From assembly GCA_938041005.1 (NCBI GenBank), contig CALHZJ010000096.1, forward strand, positions 1 through 15,112: a stretch of 15,112 bases of DNA. Direction: 5' to 3'. Made by a program: the position numbers and the translations under genes. This DNA comes from an uncultured Candidatus Saccharibacteria bacterium. GTDB lineage: Bacteria > Patescibacteriota > Saccharimonadia > Saccharimonadales > Saccharimonadaceae. Under the pieces are notes generated by a model. It made no database searches and had not been told where the DNA came from. It saw nothing but the letters and a program-made list of their open reading frames with translations. Shown piece by piece: positions 7,031-13,689 of the stretch (positions within the stretch are counted from its first letter, which is position 1; every line of letters begins with the position of its first letter).

Positions 7031-8233
7031 CTATTTCCTCAATCGAGATTTCATATCACGAATGGTATTCATATAGTAAAGAAAAGCGTCGTATGGCGAA
7101 TCATACGGGCTAAAATAAGCGTGGACGTCGCCATCGGTGAAATTCTTCGTTCCCATGTAATAGAAGTGATCTGAAGTTTGCAACTTTCGCCAATCGCTAA
7201 TTAGACCTTCATCCTTGCTATTCAAGACCTCATCTTCAAGCTCATAAACATATCGCAAAGCTTCTTTCTGTAAGCTGTTTCCATTCCAAGCCGTCAAATC
7301 CCGCTCGGCGTCCGCCCACGTTACAGGCGACGGCATACTTATTTCACCGGCAGGCGCATTCGCGTCCAGTGCTTCGCTAACGGTATAGAAAGTATTGCCA
7401 TCAGCGCTCAGCCATTTATCAACAAAGCTCTCAAAGAAGCCGAAAATCCCAGATTCCGCCCATTGATGTTCGCCGAAAGTTTCATAGTCCATAAACAAGT
7501 TAAGCAGTGGCGCATAACGGACAGATTCTTCCACCCACGTATTAAACTTGTCCGCAGTCAACGGCCATTCATTCCATTTTCGATCACTAAACCTAAATGC
7601 CAAATCGTCGCTCAATCGATAATTCTTAAGTAGCAATCCAATTTTCTTCGTGCCTCTCGGGCGATATACATAATTCGGACTGCGCCAATTCAGAATTGGA
7701 TCCCAGCCTTCAGCCAACACACCCTTAAAGCCATCCTGCTCAGCCCATTTTGCCAAGTCATCACTATACGCCAATTCTGTATTTGCCAAAACTCGCGTTT
7801 CCGCACCAAAAATCTCGCGAATCTTCCAGCGGTGAAGCTCAACTTGACGCTCGAATTCCTTCCGCGAATAGAAAAATGCCAGACTGTGATGATACGGACT
7901 TGATAATATTTCTACTTGACCGGTCTTTACTAGGCGCTTGAAACTTTCCAAAACTTCAGGATTAAACCTTTCAGCTTGCTCTAAAAACGTTCCGCTAAAA
8001 CTCAGTGAAATCTTAAAATCAGGATATTTTTTCAATAATTTTTCAAGCAAAGCATTCATCGGCAAATACGACTTTTCTGCAACTTTTTGGAATATTTTTT
8101 GATTGTCCTGATCTGGATTTTGACCGCCAGAGAAATAATTATGCTTCCAAGCCACGTCAAATATACTATACTCGCGTATTCGCCACGGTTGGTGTACGTG
8201 TAGATATAAAACTATTCCTTTATTTTTATTCAT
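7031..8233 (-). CDS. GH57-family alpha-amylase-like glycoside hydrolase
   Basis: A 400-residue protein of glycoside hydrolase family 57, retaining enzymes that cut or transfer alpha-1,4-glucan chains. The family's conserved regions are visible: HVHQPWR (12-18), GQVEILSSPYHHS (105-117), NTELAYS (151-157) with E153 as expected nucleophile, LFMDYETFGEH (246-256) with D249 as expected acid/base, and ERDLTAWNGN (310-319) as the fifth. It ends with YFSPYDSPYDAFLYYMN (373-389). No signal peptide or membrane segment is visible, so it should be cytoplasmic. Its ATG overlaps the TGA of the upstream glycosyltransferase (ATGA), implying translational coupling. Whether it is an amylase, a glucanotransferase or a branching enzyme cannot be decided; it is shorter than the roughly 530-residue GH57 branching enzymes. 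Confidence 0.9.
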   Translation of the reverse strand: MNKNKGIVLYLHVHQPWRIREYSIFDVAWKHNYFSGGQNPDQDNQKIFQKVAEKSYLPMNALLEKLLKKYPDFKISLSFSGTFLEQAERFNPEVLESFKRLVKTGQVEILSSPYHHSLAFFYSRKEFERQVELHRWKIREIFGAETRVLANTELAYSDDLAKWAEQDGFKGVLAEGWDPILNWRSPNYVYRPRGTKKIGLLLKNYRLSDDLAFRFSDRKWNEWPLTADKFNTWVEESVRYAPLLNLFMDYETFGEHQWAESGIFGFFESFVDKWLSADGNTFYTVSEALDANAPAGEISMPSPVTWADAERDLTAWNGNSLQKEALRYVYELEDEVLNSKDEGLISDWRKLQTSDHFYYMGTKNFTDGDVHAYFSPYDSPYDAFLYYMNTIRDMKSRLRK

Positions 8234-9432
8234 GCCAGCACTCCTTTATACAGTTTCAGACATTTTCTAGCGGCGTCTTGCCAGGAAATTCTCGCGTATT
8301 CATTCTTAACGTTTTTCTTCAAAGACTTCTGTAAGGCGGGCGATTCAGCGATATTAACAATTTCATCCGCCAATTTATTCACATCCCAATAATCAAACCG
8401 CATAATATTATTCAGAACCTCACCAACACCGGATTGACTGCTAATCAGTAACGCCGTGTCATGATGCGCCGCCTCCAAGGCAGTCAAGCCAAATGGCTCA
8501 GAAACTGAACTCATCACAAAGACATCAATCAAACAGTAAATATCTCGCCACTGTTTTCCGCGCACAAATCCCGTAAAAATCATCTTATCGCTAATCCCTA
8601 AATCTGCCACTAGCTCAATCAGTTCATCTCTTTGCTCGCCATTTCCAGATAAAACAAAAACAATCTTCTCATATTTATCAAGCGCCTTCGCTGCAGCTCG
8701 CACAAAATACGTCAAACCTTTCTGAACCGTGAGTCGCGTCAACGCGCCAACAACCGTATATCCGTCCTTCTTCAACTCCTCCAAATATCTGTAAGTACTG
8801 GCGTCATATTCATGCGGCGGCAAATCAGCCAAATCAATTGCGTTATAAACCACCTCAATTTTCTCTGGCGGGATGTGATAATTCTTAACAATTATTTCCT
8901 TCGTGATTTCACTAACGGCGATTATCCGATCCGCCATTAATAAACCTTGTTGTTCGATTTCGTGAACCAGAGGATTTCCTGACTGCTCGCCAGAACGGTC
9001 AAATTCCGTCGCGTGAACATGAACGATCAACGGTGCGCCTGTCATTTCCTTAGCAATTATTCCAGCTTCCATCGTCAACCAATCATGCGCGTGAATTGCA
9101 TCGGGCTGATGATTTTTCACAAACTTCCGAACGTATTTGCCATAACGCCTCTGCACAGCGCGCATCGGGGAAAGGCCGTATTCATCCTTGGCATTTTCAC
9201 GGTCTTCCTCTGAGCCGTTATTATATGCACCCAAATCGTGATAATTCGGTGGCAAAGGAGTGGCTGAATATACATCCATATAGTCAATCTCGGGATGCTT
9301 GGCGGTATAAGGAATAATAAAGTCAATATCAACACCCTCTGAAACGAGCGCTTTCGACATCTGATAGCAGGCAACACCAAGTCCGCCACTATTGTGCGGA
9401 GGAAGTTCCCACCCAAGCATTAAAATTTTCAT
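8230..9432 (-). CDS. Glycosyltransferase, GT4/GT5-like (glycogen synthase-type)
   Basis: A 400-residue GT-B fold transferase. The N-terminal half opens with MKILMLGWELPPHNSGGLG, the glycine-rich acceptor-side loop of glycogen synthases and GT4 enzymes, and includes HAHDWLT (114-120). The C-terminal nucleotide-sugar domain shows LTRLTVQKGL (231-240), the R/K pair that contacts the donor phosphates, and SEPFGLTALEA (311-321), the E-x7-E motif. I start at the ATG at 9432. A longer frame from a TTG at 9471 is unlikely, because that TTG is part of a -35 hexamer. In the same operon as the GH57 gene, it probably makes or extends an alpha-glucan from UDP- or ADP-glucose. The donor, and whether the product is glycogen, are inferred. 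No cysteine-type signal peptide or membrane span is visible. Confidence 0.85.
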   Translation of the reverse strand: MKILMLGWELPPHNSGGLGVACYQMSKALVSEGVDIDFIIPYTAKHPEIDYMDVYSATPLPPNYHDLGAYNNGSEEDRENAKDEYGLSPMRAVQRRYGKYVRKFVKNHQPDAIHAHDWLTMEAGIIAKEMTGAPLIVHVHATEFDRSGEQSGNPLVHEIEQQGLLMADRIIAVSEITKEIIVKNYHIPPEKIEVVYNAIDLADLPPHEYDASTYRYLEELKKDGYTVVGALTRLTVQKGLTYFVRAAAKALDKYEKIVFVLSGNGEQRDELIELVADLGISDKMIFTGFVRGKQWRDIYCLIDVFVMSSVSEPFGLTALEAAHHDTALLISSQSGVGEVLNNIMRFDYWDVNKLADEIVNIAESPALQKSLKKNVKNEYARISWQDAARKCLKLYKGVLA

Positions 9433-9442
9433 CTCTGAGTTA

Positions 9443-9471
9443 ATTGTAGAACTACGCTTATGTTTTTTCAA
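9443..9471 (-). promoter_or_regulatory. Promoter of the glycosyltransferase-GH57 operon
   Basis: On the minus strand TTGAAA (9466-9471) is separated by exactly 17 bases from TACAAT (9443-9448). Transcription would begin about 4 bases before the ATG at 9432, giving an almost leaderless mRNA. This matches the lack of a properly spaced Shine-Dalgarno sequence. A second candidate is an extended -10, TGTTAAAAT, at 9513-9521, which would give a leader of about 75 bases. Confidence 0.5.
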
Positions 9472-9522
9472 GGGATTTTGGGATCTTTTTCACGAGTTTT
9501 TTATTTTTCACAATTTTAACAT

Positions 9523-9550
9523 TTGCGACAAAGCTAATTCGTGATAAAAT
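9523..9550 (+). promoter_or_regulatory. Promoter of tRNA-Trp
   Basis: TTGCGA (9523-9528), 16 bases, then TAAAAT (9545-9550) with an extended TG at 9542-9543. The -10 ends 9 bases before the tRNA, a fitting distance for a start at the mature 5' end. Confidence 0.65.
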
Positions 9551-9559
9551 AAGTGCTAT

Positions 9560-9636
9560 AGGAGTGTAGCTCAGGTGGCTAGAGCACTGGTCTCCAAAAC
9601 CAGGTGTCGGGGGTTCGAGCCCCTCCACTCCTGCCA
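9560..9636 (+). tRNA. tRNA-Trp (anticodon CCA)
   Basis: The 77 bases form a cloverleaf: acceptor AGGAGTG/CACTCCT, D arm GCTC/GAGC, anticodon stem CTGGT/ACCAG around CTCCAAA, and T arm GGGGG/CCCTC (one G-T pair) around TTCGAGC. The anticodon is CCA, discriminator G, and CCA is encoded. The anticodon CCA reads only UGG and not UGA, in keeping with UGA as stop. Confidence 0.96.
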
Positions 9637-9665
9637 AGATTCTCGCTGGAAAGAGAATCTTTTTT
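9637..9665 (+). terminator. Intrinsic terminator of tRNA-Trp
   Basis: A perfect 8-bp stem, AGATTCTC with GAGAATCT, encloses an 8-base loop and is followed by TTTTT. It begins directly after the tRNA CCA. Confidence 0.88.
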
Positions 9666-9679
9666 ATTAGTCAAAAATC

Positions 9680-9688
9680 TGCTATAAT
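9680..9688 (+). promoter_or_regulatory. Extended -10 promoter, apparently leaderless
   Basis: TGCTATAAT is a perfect extended -10 that ends 8 bases before the ATG at 9697. With the usual 6-7 base gap, transcription would start within a base or two of the start codon. There is no space for a Shine-Dalgarno sequence. Confidence 0.65.
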
Positions 9689-9696
9689 TTCTCAAT

Positions 9697-10239
9697 ATGA
9701 AACCTTTATCACCTTCACTTCCGCATATTATCGCCATGGTTGGTGCGCCAGGTTCAGGGAAGACGCAATTCGCTGTAGAATTTGCGAAGATTTTCAATTC
9801 TCCAGTGGTAAGTTCTCGACAATTTGAAGTTTTTACGGACAATACAAAAACCATTTCTGACGCAACATTGTCGCTTTTGGAAGAATTTTTGAAGACTAAG
9901 CAAACTGTTATTTTGGACGGATCAACGGATCAGCGCACGAATCGTATGCGTATCAATCGCCTTGCCAGGGAATATGGATATAAAGTCCTATTTGTTTGGG
10001 TACAAACCGATCCAGCCACAGCCAAACATCGTTGGATAAAGACTTACGGCGGAAATGACGAATCTTTTGAGCGACGATTGAAGCAATTCTCAGCACCACA
10101 CAGCAGTGAATCCTACGTCGTGATCAGCGGTCGTCACACCTTAAGTAGTCAGGCTCGCACTGTTCTTAAGCAAATCGGTGCCAGTCGCCCAGAAGCTCCA
10201 CGCCGCCCAATTGCCGGAAATCGCATTAACATAGGTTAG
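9697..10239 (+). CDS. P-loop kinase-like NTPase (AAA_33 / zeta-type fold)
   Basis: A 180-residue soluble protein with a canonical Walker A, GAPGSGKT (16-23), preceded by a hydrophobic strand. ILDGSTDQRTNRMRINRLA (72-90) resembles the second conserved block of small P-loop kinases, and FVWVQTDPATAKHRW (99-113) resembles the segment that follows it in predicted kinases of the COG0645/COG4639 kind. It would transfer a phosphate from ATP to a small molecule, nucleic acid or protein; the substrate is not evident. The C-terminus is short and basic (RPEAPRRPIAG). The start codon sits 8 bases after a perfect extended -10, so the mRNA is probably leaderless. The stop is followed after 2 bases by the ATG of the YgjP-like gene, so both belong to one operon. 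No adjacent antitoxin-like gene supports a zeta-toxin role. Confidence 0.7.
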   Translation: MKPLSPSLPHIIAMVGAPGSGKTQFAVEFAKIFNSPVVSSRQFEVFTDNTKTISDATLSLLEEFLKTKQTVILDGSTDQRTNRMRINRLAREYGYKVLFVWVQTDPATAKHRWIKTYGGNDESFERRLKQFSAPHSSESYVVISGRHTLSSQARTVLKQIGASRPEAPRRPIAGNRINIG

Positions 10240-10241
10240 TT

Positions 10242-10934
10242 ATGGCAATTATTACCGACGAAGAATTCGGAGAAATTGTCGTTAAAAAACGCAGCCTGGC
10301 GAAGAGCGTTAGTTTGAAAATTGCGCCAGATGGACGAATACAAATCACAATGCCGCCATATGCGCCGCTGCTGGCCGCAAAGGCATTGATTAAAACTTCT
10401 CGAAAGCAAATCCGCGAACTAGTTTCTCAATACCGAGAAAAACTTTCTTACACGAAAAATCAGCAAATTGGCAAAAGCCATCATTTATTGATACAAACAA
10501 CCGCGAAACCTTCGAATGTAAAAATCGTCGGAACGCAGATATTGGCAGAAATCAACGAGGCGGAATCCGTCGAATCGGCCGCAAACCAACAACTTATCCG
10601 CAGTAAAATTCTGGCAGCTCTCAGAAAAGAAGCCAAGTCGTATCTGCCGAGGCGATTGTCGTTTTTAGCGGAAGAACACGGCTTTTCTTTTGCTCGGAGT
10701 AAAATCACACACTCATCGAGTCGCTGGGGAAGCTGCTCTTCATCTGGAACGATTAGCTTGAACATCGGGATGATGAACTTGCCATTTGAGCTAATTGATT
10801 ACGTAATTATCCACGAATTATGTCACACCAGGCATATGAATCACTCGACGAAATTCTGGGACGAAGTTGCCAAATTTGACCCGCATTATAAAATCCACCG
10901 AAATGAATTGAAAAAATATTCGCCATACATATAG
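10242..10934 (+). CDS. YgjP/DUF45 family zinc metallopeptidase-like protein
   Basis: A 230-residue protein of the YgjP-like metal-dependent hydrolase family (DUF45, related to SprT and wss1-type proteases). The N-terminal half is a beta-rich region (VKKRSLAKSVSLKI). The C-terminal half holds the signatures SSRWGSC (159-165), ISLN (171-174), LIDYVIIHELCH (184-195) and HMNHSTKFW (198-206). The HExxH motif with a further His (H198 or H201) would bind zinc, with E192 as the general base. It follows the kinase-like gene by 2 bases and has only a weak ribosome binding site, so translation is likely coupled. The physiological substrate of this family is poorly known. No signal peptide is visible. 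Confidence 0.88.
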   Translation: MAIITDEEFGEIVVKKRSLAKSVSLKIAPDGRIQITMPPYAPLLAAKALIKTSRKQIRELVSQYREKLSYTKNQQIGKSHHLLIQTTAKPSNVKIVGTQILAEINEAESVESAANQQLIRSKILAALRKEAKSYLPRRLSFLAEEHGFSFARSKITHSSSRWGSCSSSGTISLNIGMMNLPFELIDYVIIHELCHTRHMNHSTKFWDEVAKFDPHYKIHRNELKKYSPYI

Positions 10935-10949
10935 AAACGCATATGCTTA

Positions 10950-10958
10950 TGTTATACT
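10950..10958 (+). promoter_or_regulatory. Extended -10 promoter of the histidine kinase gene, apparently leaderless
   Basis: TGTTATACT is an extended -10 element ending 6 bases before the ATG at 10965. The expected transcription start is the A of the ATG itself. No Shine-Dalgarno sequence is present. Confidence 0.6.
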
Positions 10959-10964
10959 TTAGCT

Positions 10965-12158
10965 ATGTGGGCGCTAATTTTTCTATTGATCACTCTGAGT
11001 GTTGTTTTAGGTGTTATAGCTATTGTTTTACATAAAATATTGTCGGAAATTAGCGATAAATCTGATTATAAAAATGATAAAAAAAGCCTCAGCGAGCATC
11101 AAAGAATGGTCACGCTTATCAATAATATCACCGACGCGATTCTCAGTACGGACGAACACGGAATTATCAATACGTACAATTCTGCGGCGCTTAATTTAAT
11201 TGATACGAACAGCGGAATTAACGGCGAGCATATCAGTCAGGTGTTAAATCTTGAGACGACGGATAAAAAGCCGATTGACATTTTTAAGGAACTCACCAAG
11301 TCTTCCGCAATTCGCCAGCGTGACGACATTCTGATGAAAATCGAAGATGGCGATTATATTCGCTTGGAAGTTACGCTTGCGCCAGTTCAAGGCGGCGACA
11401 AGATGACGCCGGACGGGTACGTGCTTATTTTGCGCGACATCACGAAGACGAAGAGCCTCGAAGAGGAGCGTGATGAGTTTATTAGCGTAGTTAGTCACGA
11501 ATTGCGCACACCAATTGCTATTGCTGAAGGTTCGCTGAGTAACGCCAAATTGCTGGTCGAGCGTAAAATGACTAGCAAAATTCCCGAAGCCATTGACGAA
11601 TCTCATAAGCAAATTTTATTCTTAGCGCGAATGATCAACGACCTCAGTACGTTATCACGCGCCGAGCGAGGAGTAGCTGATGAAACGGAAATAATTGACG
11701 TGACAGAGTTGGCGGCTCAGATAAATTCCGAATATTCACCTCAGGCGGGCGAAAAAGGTTTGGCTTTCAATTTGGATATCGGCGGGCGACTTGGCGCGGT
11801 TAAAGTTTCTCGTCTATATCTGGAGGAAATTCTCCAAAACTTCATCACCAACGCCATTCGATATACACAAAAAGGCTCCATAACTTTATCAATCAAGAAA
11901 AATAAATCTGGCGAAATCACCTTCAAGGTTATTGACACGGGAATTGGCATTAGCAAAGCCGACATAGCAAAAATTTTCGACAAGTTTTACCGCGCAGAAG
12001 ATTATAGAACCCGCGAGACGAAAGGCACGGGATTAGGTCTATACGTTTCCGCTAAGTTGGCGAAGAAATTGGGCTGCAAAATTGAGGTAGAAAGCCGATT
12101 AAACCACGGATCGACGTTCGGATTCAAGCTGAAAGAGTTCAAAAATAATGACAAATAA
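10965..12158 (+). CDS. Membrane-anchored PAS sensor histidine kinase (orphan)
   Basis: A 397-residue sensor kinase. Residues 2-25 form one hydrophobic membrane span right at the N-terminus with no sizeable extracytoplasmic loop, so it probably senses a cytoplasmic or membrane signal. A PAS-like domain follows (about 45-160; DAILSTDEHGIINTYNSAA at 57-75). The HisKA domain has FISVVSHELRTP (172-183) with H178 as phospho-acceptor. The ATPase domain shows the N box NFITNAIRY (292-300), DTGIGIS (324-330), IFDKFYR (337-343) and GTGLGLY (354-360), all intact. The architecture resembles WalK/PhoR-type kinases lacking the periplasmic domain. No response-regulator gene lies on either side in this window, so the partner must be elsewhere. 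It is preceded by an extended -10 placed for a leaderless transcript and is not co-transcribed with ygjP in any obvious way. Confidence 0.92.
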   Translation: MWALIFLLITLSVVLGVIAIVLHKILSEISDKSDYKNDKKSLSEHQRMVTLINNITDAILSTDEHGIINTYNSAALNLIDTNSGINGEHISQVLNLETTDKKPIDIFKELTKSSAIRQRDDILMKIEDGDYIRLEVTLAPVQGGDKMTPDGYVLILRDITKTKSLEEERDEFISVVSHELRTPIAIAEGSLSNAKLLVERKMTSKIPEAIDESHKQILFLARMINDLSTLSRAERGVADETEIIDVTELAAQINSEYSPQAGEKGLAFNLDIGGRLGAVKVSRLYLEEILQNFITNAIRYTQKGSITLSIKKNKSGEITFKVIDTGIGISKADIAKIFDKFYRAEDYRTRETKGTGLGLYVSAKLAKKLGCKIEVESRLNHGSTFGFKLKEFKNNDK

Positions 12159-12170
12159 TATTCGGTCAAC

Positions 12171-12199
12171 TTGTTTTTTTGGCTCGGATGAATTACAAT
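12171..12199 (+). promoter_or_regulatory. Promoter of secE-nusG
   Basis: TTGTTT (12171-12176), a 17-base spacer, and TACAAT (12194-12199) make a reasonable sigma-70-type promoter. The predicted start is near 12206, only a few bases before a hairpin with a T-run, and about 42 bases before the secE ATG. Confidence 0.5.
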
Positions 12200-12209
12200 G
12201 ACTATTGAC

Positions 12210-12232
12210 AGTCTGTGAAAAACAGACTTTTT
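12210..12232 (+). terminator. Hairpin with T-run between the histidine kinase gene and secE
   Basis: AGTCTGT (12210-12216), loop GAAAA, ACAGACT (12222-12228), then T's to 12232. It has the form of a small intrinsic terminator 50 bases after the kinase stop. It also sits inside the leader predicted from the upstream promoter, so it may be the kinase terminator, an attenuator or a 5' stability hairpin. Confidence 0.6.
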
Positions 12233-12247
12233 AAATTGGGAGAAAAT

Positions 12248-12577
12248 ATGGCACAGAAAGGCAAGGCAAGCAGCAAAACTACGGTTCGTCGAATCAAGGC
12301 TACCGACGACGCGCCAAAAAAAGAAAAAGCTGTAGCGAAAAAAATCAATAAACCAACCAAAATCACCACAAAAGCGTCTAAAAAATCTGGCGAAAAAGGT
12401 GGATTGATTGGATATTTCAAGGGCGCTTGGGAAGAGTTGAAGCTAGTTCGCTGGCCAACCCGCTCAGCAACTTGGGCAATGACAGCGGCGGTGCTTATCT
12501 TCACCTTTGTGTTTGTCGTTCTGATTTTATTACTTGACGCCGCATTCAACTGGGGCTTTAACCAAATTTTGAAATAG
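12248..12577 (+). CDS. secE: Preprotein translocase subunit SecE
   Basis: A 109-residue single-span form of SecE, the small essential subunit that clamps SecY in the membrane. The signature is YFKGAWEELKLVRWPTR (56-72), an amphipathic segment on the cytoplasmic face, followed by one membrane span (about 76-98) and a short tail. The first 50 residues are Lys/Thr/Ala-rich and probably disordered, a longer extension than in most short SecE proteins. I chose the ATG at 12248, because GGGAG lies 5 bases upstream. A longer frame from a GTG at 12215 would begin inside the hairpin and has no ribosome binding site. It sits 10 bases before nusG, the usual bacterial arrangement. Confidence 0.93.
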   Translation: MAQKGKASSKTTVRRIKATDDAPKKEKAVAKKINKPTKITTKASKKSGEKGGLIGYFKGAWEELKLVRWPTRSATWAMTAAVLIFTFVFVVLILLLDAAFNWGFNQILK

Positions 12578-12587
12578 AGGAGATATT

Positions 12588-13133
12588 ATGAGTTCAAAAC
12601 GATATGACGACAGTAAGCAATGGTATGCAATTCATACCTATTCTGGCTACGAAGAAAAAGTTGCTGAATCAATCCGCCAGCGAATCAACGGCGTCGATAT
12701 GGCTGATAAGATTTTTGACGTTATCGTGCCAAAGGAAAAACAGATCCAAATTCGCAACGGTAAGCGTAAAATTGTTGAGGCTAAAATTTTCCAGGGTTAT
12801 GTCTTAGTCGAGATGAAATTGACCGACGAAACTTGGTACATTATCCGCAACACGCCAGGCGTTACGGGATTTGTGGGCGCCGACACTACGCCAACTCCAG
12901 TTTCTGAAAAAGAAATTGCGAAGATTAAAAAGCGAATGGGCGTTGAAGAGCCAAAGCATCAGATTGATTTCTCAGAGGGCGAAGTTGTTTCAATTATCGA
13001 CGGTCCGTTCAAGGGCTTTGACGGCGCCGTGAGCGAAATTGACGCATCTAAGGGTACTCTGAAGGTTATGGTCAGTATGTTTGGTCGTGACACTCCAGTC
13101 GAGTTGGACGCCTTGCAGGTTAAAAAAGTTTAG
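12588..13133 (+). CDS. nusG: Transcription termination/antitermination factor NusG
   Basis: A 181-residue elongation factor that binds the RNA polymerase clamp and links it to Rho or the ribosome. The NGN domain (about 11-115) shows WYAIHTYSGYE (12-22), the KIFQGYVLVEM segment (66-76) and TPGVTGFVG (89-97). The KOW domain (about 125-181) shows GEVVSIIDGPFKGFDG (131-146). The length is typical. AGGAG lies 5 bases before the ATG and directly follows the secE stop, so the two are co-transcribed. It is followed by a separate promoter for rplK. Confidence 0.97.
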   Translation: MSSKRYDDSKQWYAIHTYSGYEEKVAESIRQRINGVDMADKIFDVIVPKEKQIQIRNGKRKIVEAKIFQGYVLVEMKLTDETWYIIRNTPGVTGFVGADTTPTPVSEKEIAKIKKRMGVEEPKHQIDFSEGEVVSIIDGPFKGFDGAVSEIDASKGTLKVMVSMFGRDTPVELDALQVKKV

Positions 13134-13134
13134 C

Positions 13135-13163
13135 TTGCAATTTTAAGCATTTTTCGATATAAT
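13135..13163 (+). promoter_or_regulatory. Promoter of rplK
   Basis: TTGCAA (13135-13140), exactly 17 bases, then TATAAT (13158-13163). The -35 starts one base after the nusG stop codon. The leader would be about 30 bases and carries AAGGA (13189-13193), 6 bases before the ATG. No terminator is seen between nusG and this promoter, so read-through from secE-nusG is also likely. Confidence 0.7.
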
Positions 13164-13199
13164 ATTCGAGTTACGCACTACAAACTATAAGGAAGAACT

Positions 13200-13625
13200 A
13201 TGGCAAAGAAAATTATTGGTAATTTGAAATTACGCATTCCAGCCGGTCGAGCAACAGCAGGTCCTCCAGTGGGATCAACGCTTGGTCAGTGGGGACTAAA
13301 CATGATGGACTTCATTAATCCATTCAATGACGCTACAAAAGACATGATGGGTAAGGACGTAATTGTTCACATTCAAGTTTACGAAGACCGAACATTTACT
13401 TGGAACTCACTTGGTCAGCCAGTTGACGATATGATTCGTGAAAAAGCTGGGATCCAAAAGGGCAGCGGCAAGCCACACTCAGACAAGGTCGGTAAGATTA
13501 CTCGCGCACAATTGCAAGAAATCGCTGAGGCGAAAAAAGACCAATTGAACGCAATCGACATCGAAGGCGCAATGAAAGTTATTGCCGGATCGGCACGCTC
13601 AATGGGCGTTGAAGTTGTCGACTAA
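13200..13625 (+). CDS. rplK: Large-subunit ribosomal protein L11 (uL11)
   Basis: A 141-residue protein of the 50S stalk base that binds 23S rRNA of the GTPase-associated centre and supports factor binding. N-terminal signatures are KLRIPAGRATAGPPVGS (10-26) and LGQWGLNMMDF (28-38). The C-terminal rRNA-binding domain has KAGIQKGSGKP (83-93), KVGKIT (97-102) and GSARSMGVEV (130-139). The length matches the family. It has its own promoter and ribosome binding site. Unusually it is followed by a strong terminator and by tsaC instead of rplA, its normal partner gene. Confidence 0.97.
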   Translation: MAKKIIGNLKLRIPAGRATAGPPVGSTLGQWGLNMMDFINPFNDATKDMMGKDVIVHIQVYEDRTFTWNSLGQPVDDMIREKAGIQKGSGKPHSDKVGKITRAQLQEIAEAKKDQLNAIDIEGAMKVIAGSARSMGVEVVD

Positions 13626-13642
13626 TCTACAGAACTTTTAGC

Positions 13643-13672
13643 AAATAGCCCCGGACTTCTCGGGGTTATTTT
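13643..13672 (+). terminator. Intrinsic terminator after rplK
   Basis: An 11-bp stem, AAATAGCCCCG with CGGGGTTATTT (one G-T wobble), encloses a 7-base loop. The 3' side is T-rich but broken by an A. It ends 17 bases before the tsaC ATG, so tsaC depends on read-through or on a promoter that I cannot identify. Confidence 0.75.
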
Positions 13673-13689
13673 ATGGGAAGATGTAATAA

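Noticed and set aside
9433..9471. Longer glycosyltransferase start at a TTG (9471)
   Set aside because: The TTG forms part of a TTGAAA -35 hexamer, has no ribosome binding site, and the extra residues precede the canonical MKILMLGWELPP start.
9579..9854. Minus-strand open frame of 91 codons across tRNA-Trp ending in an ARTPDTWFWRPVL-like peptide
   Set aside because: This is the well-known artefact produced by translating the antisense of a tRNA gene; it also overlaps the start of the kinase-like gene.
9697..10239. Zeta-toxin of a toxin-antitoxin pair
   Set aside because: Only the P-loop and general kinase features are shared; no antitoxin-like gene is adjacent and the next gene is a metallopeptidase.
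12215..12247. Upstream GTG start for SecE
   Set aside because: It lies inside the hairpin and lacks a ribosome binding site, while the ATG at 12248 has GGGAG at good spacing.
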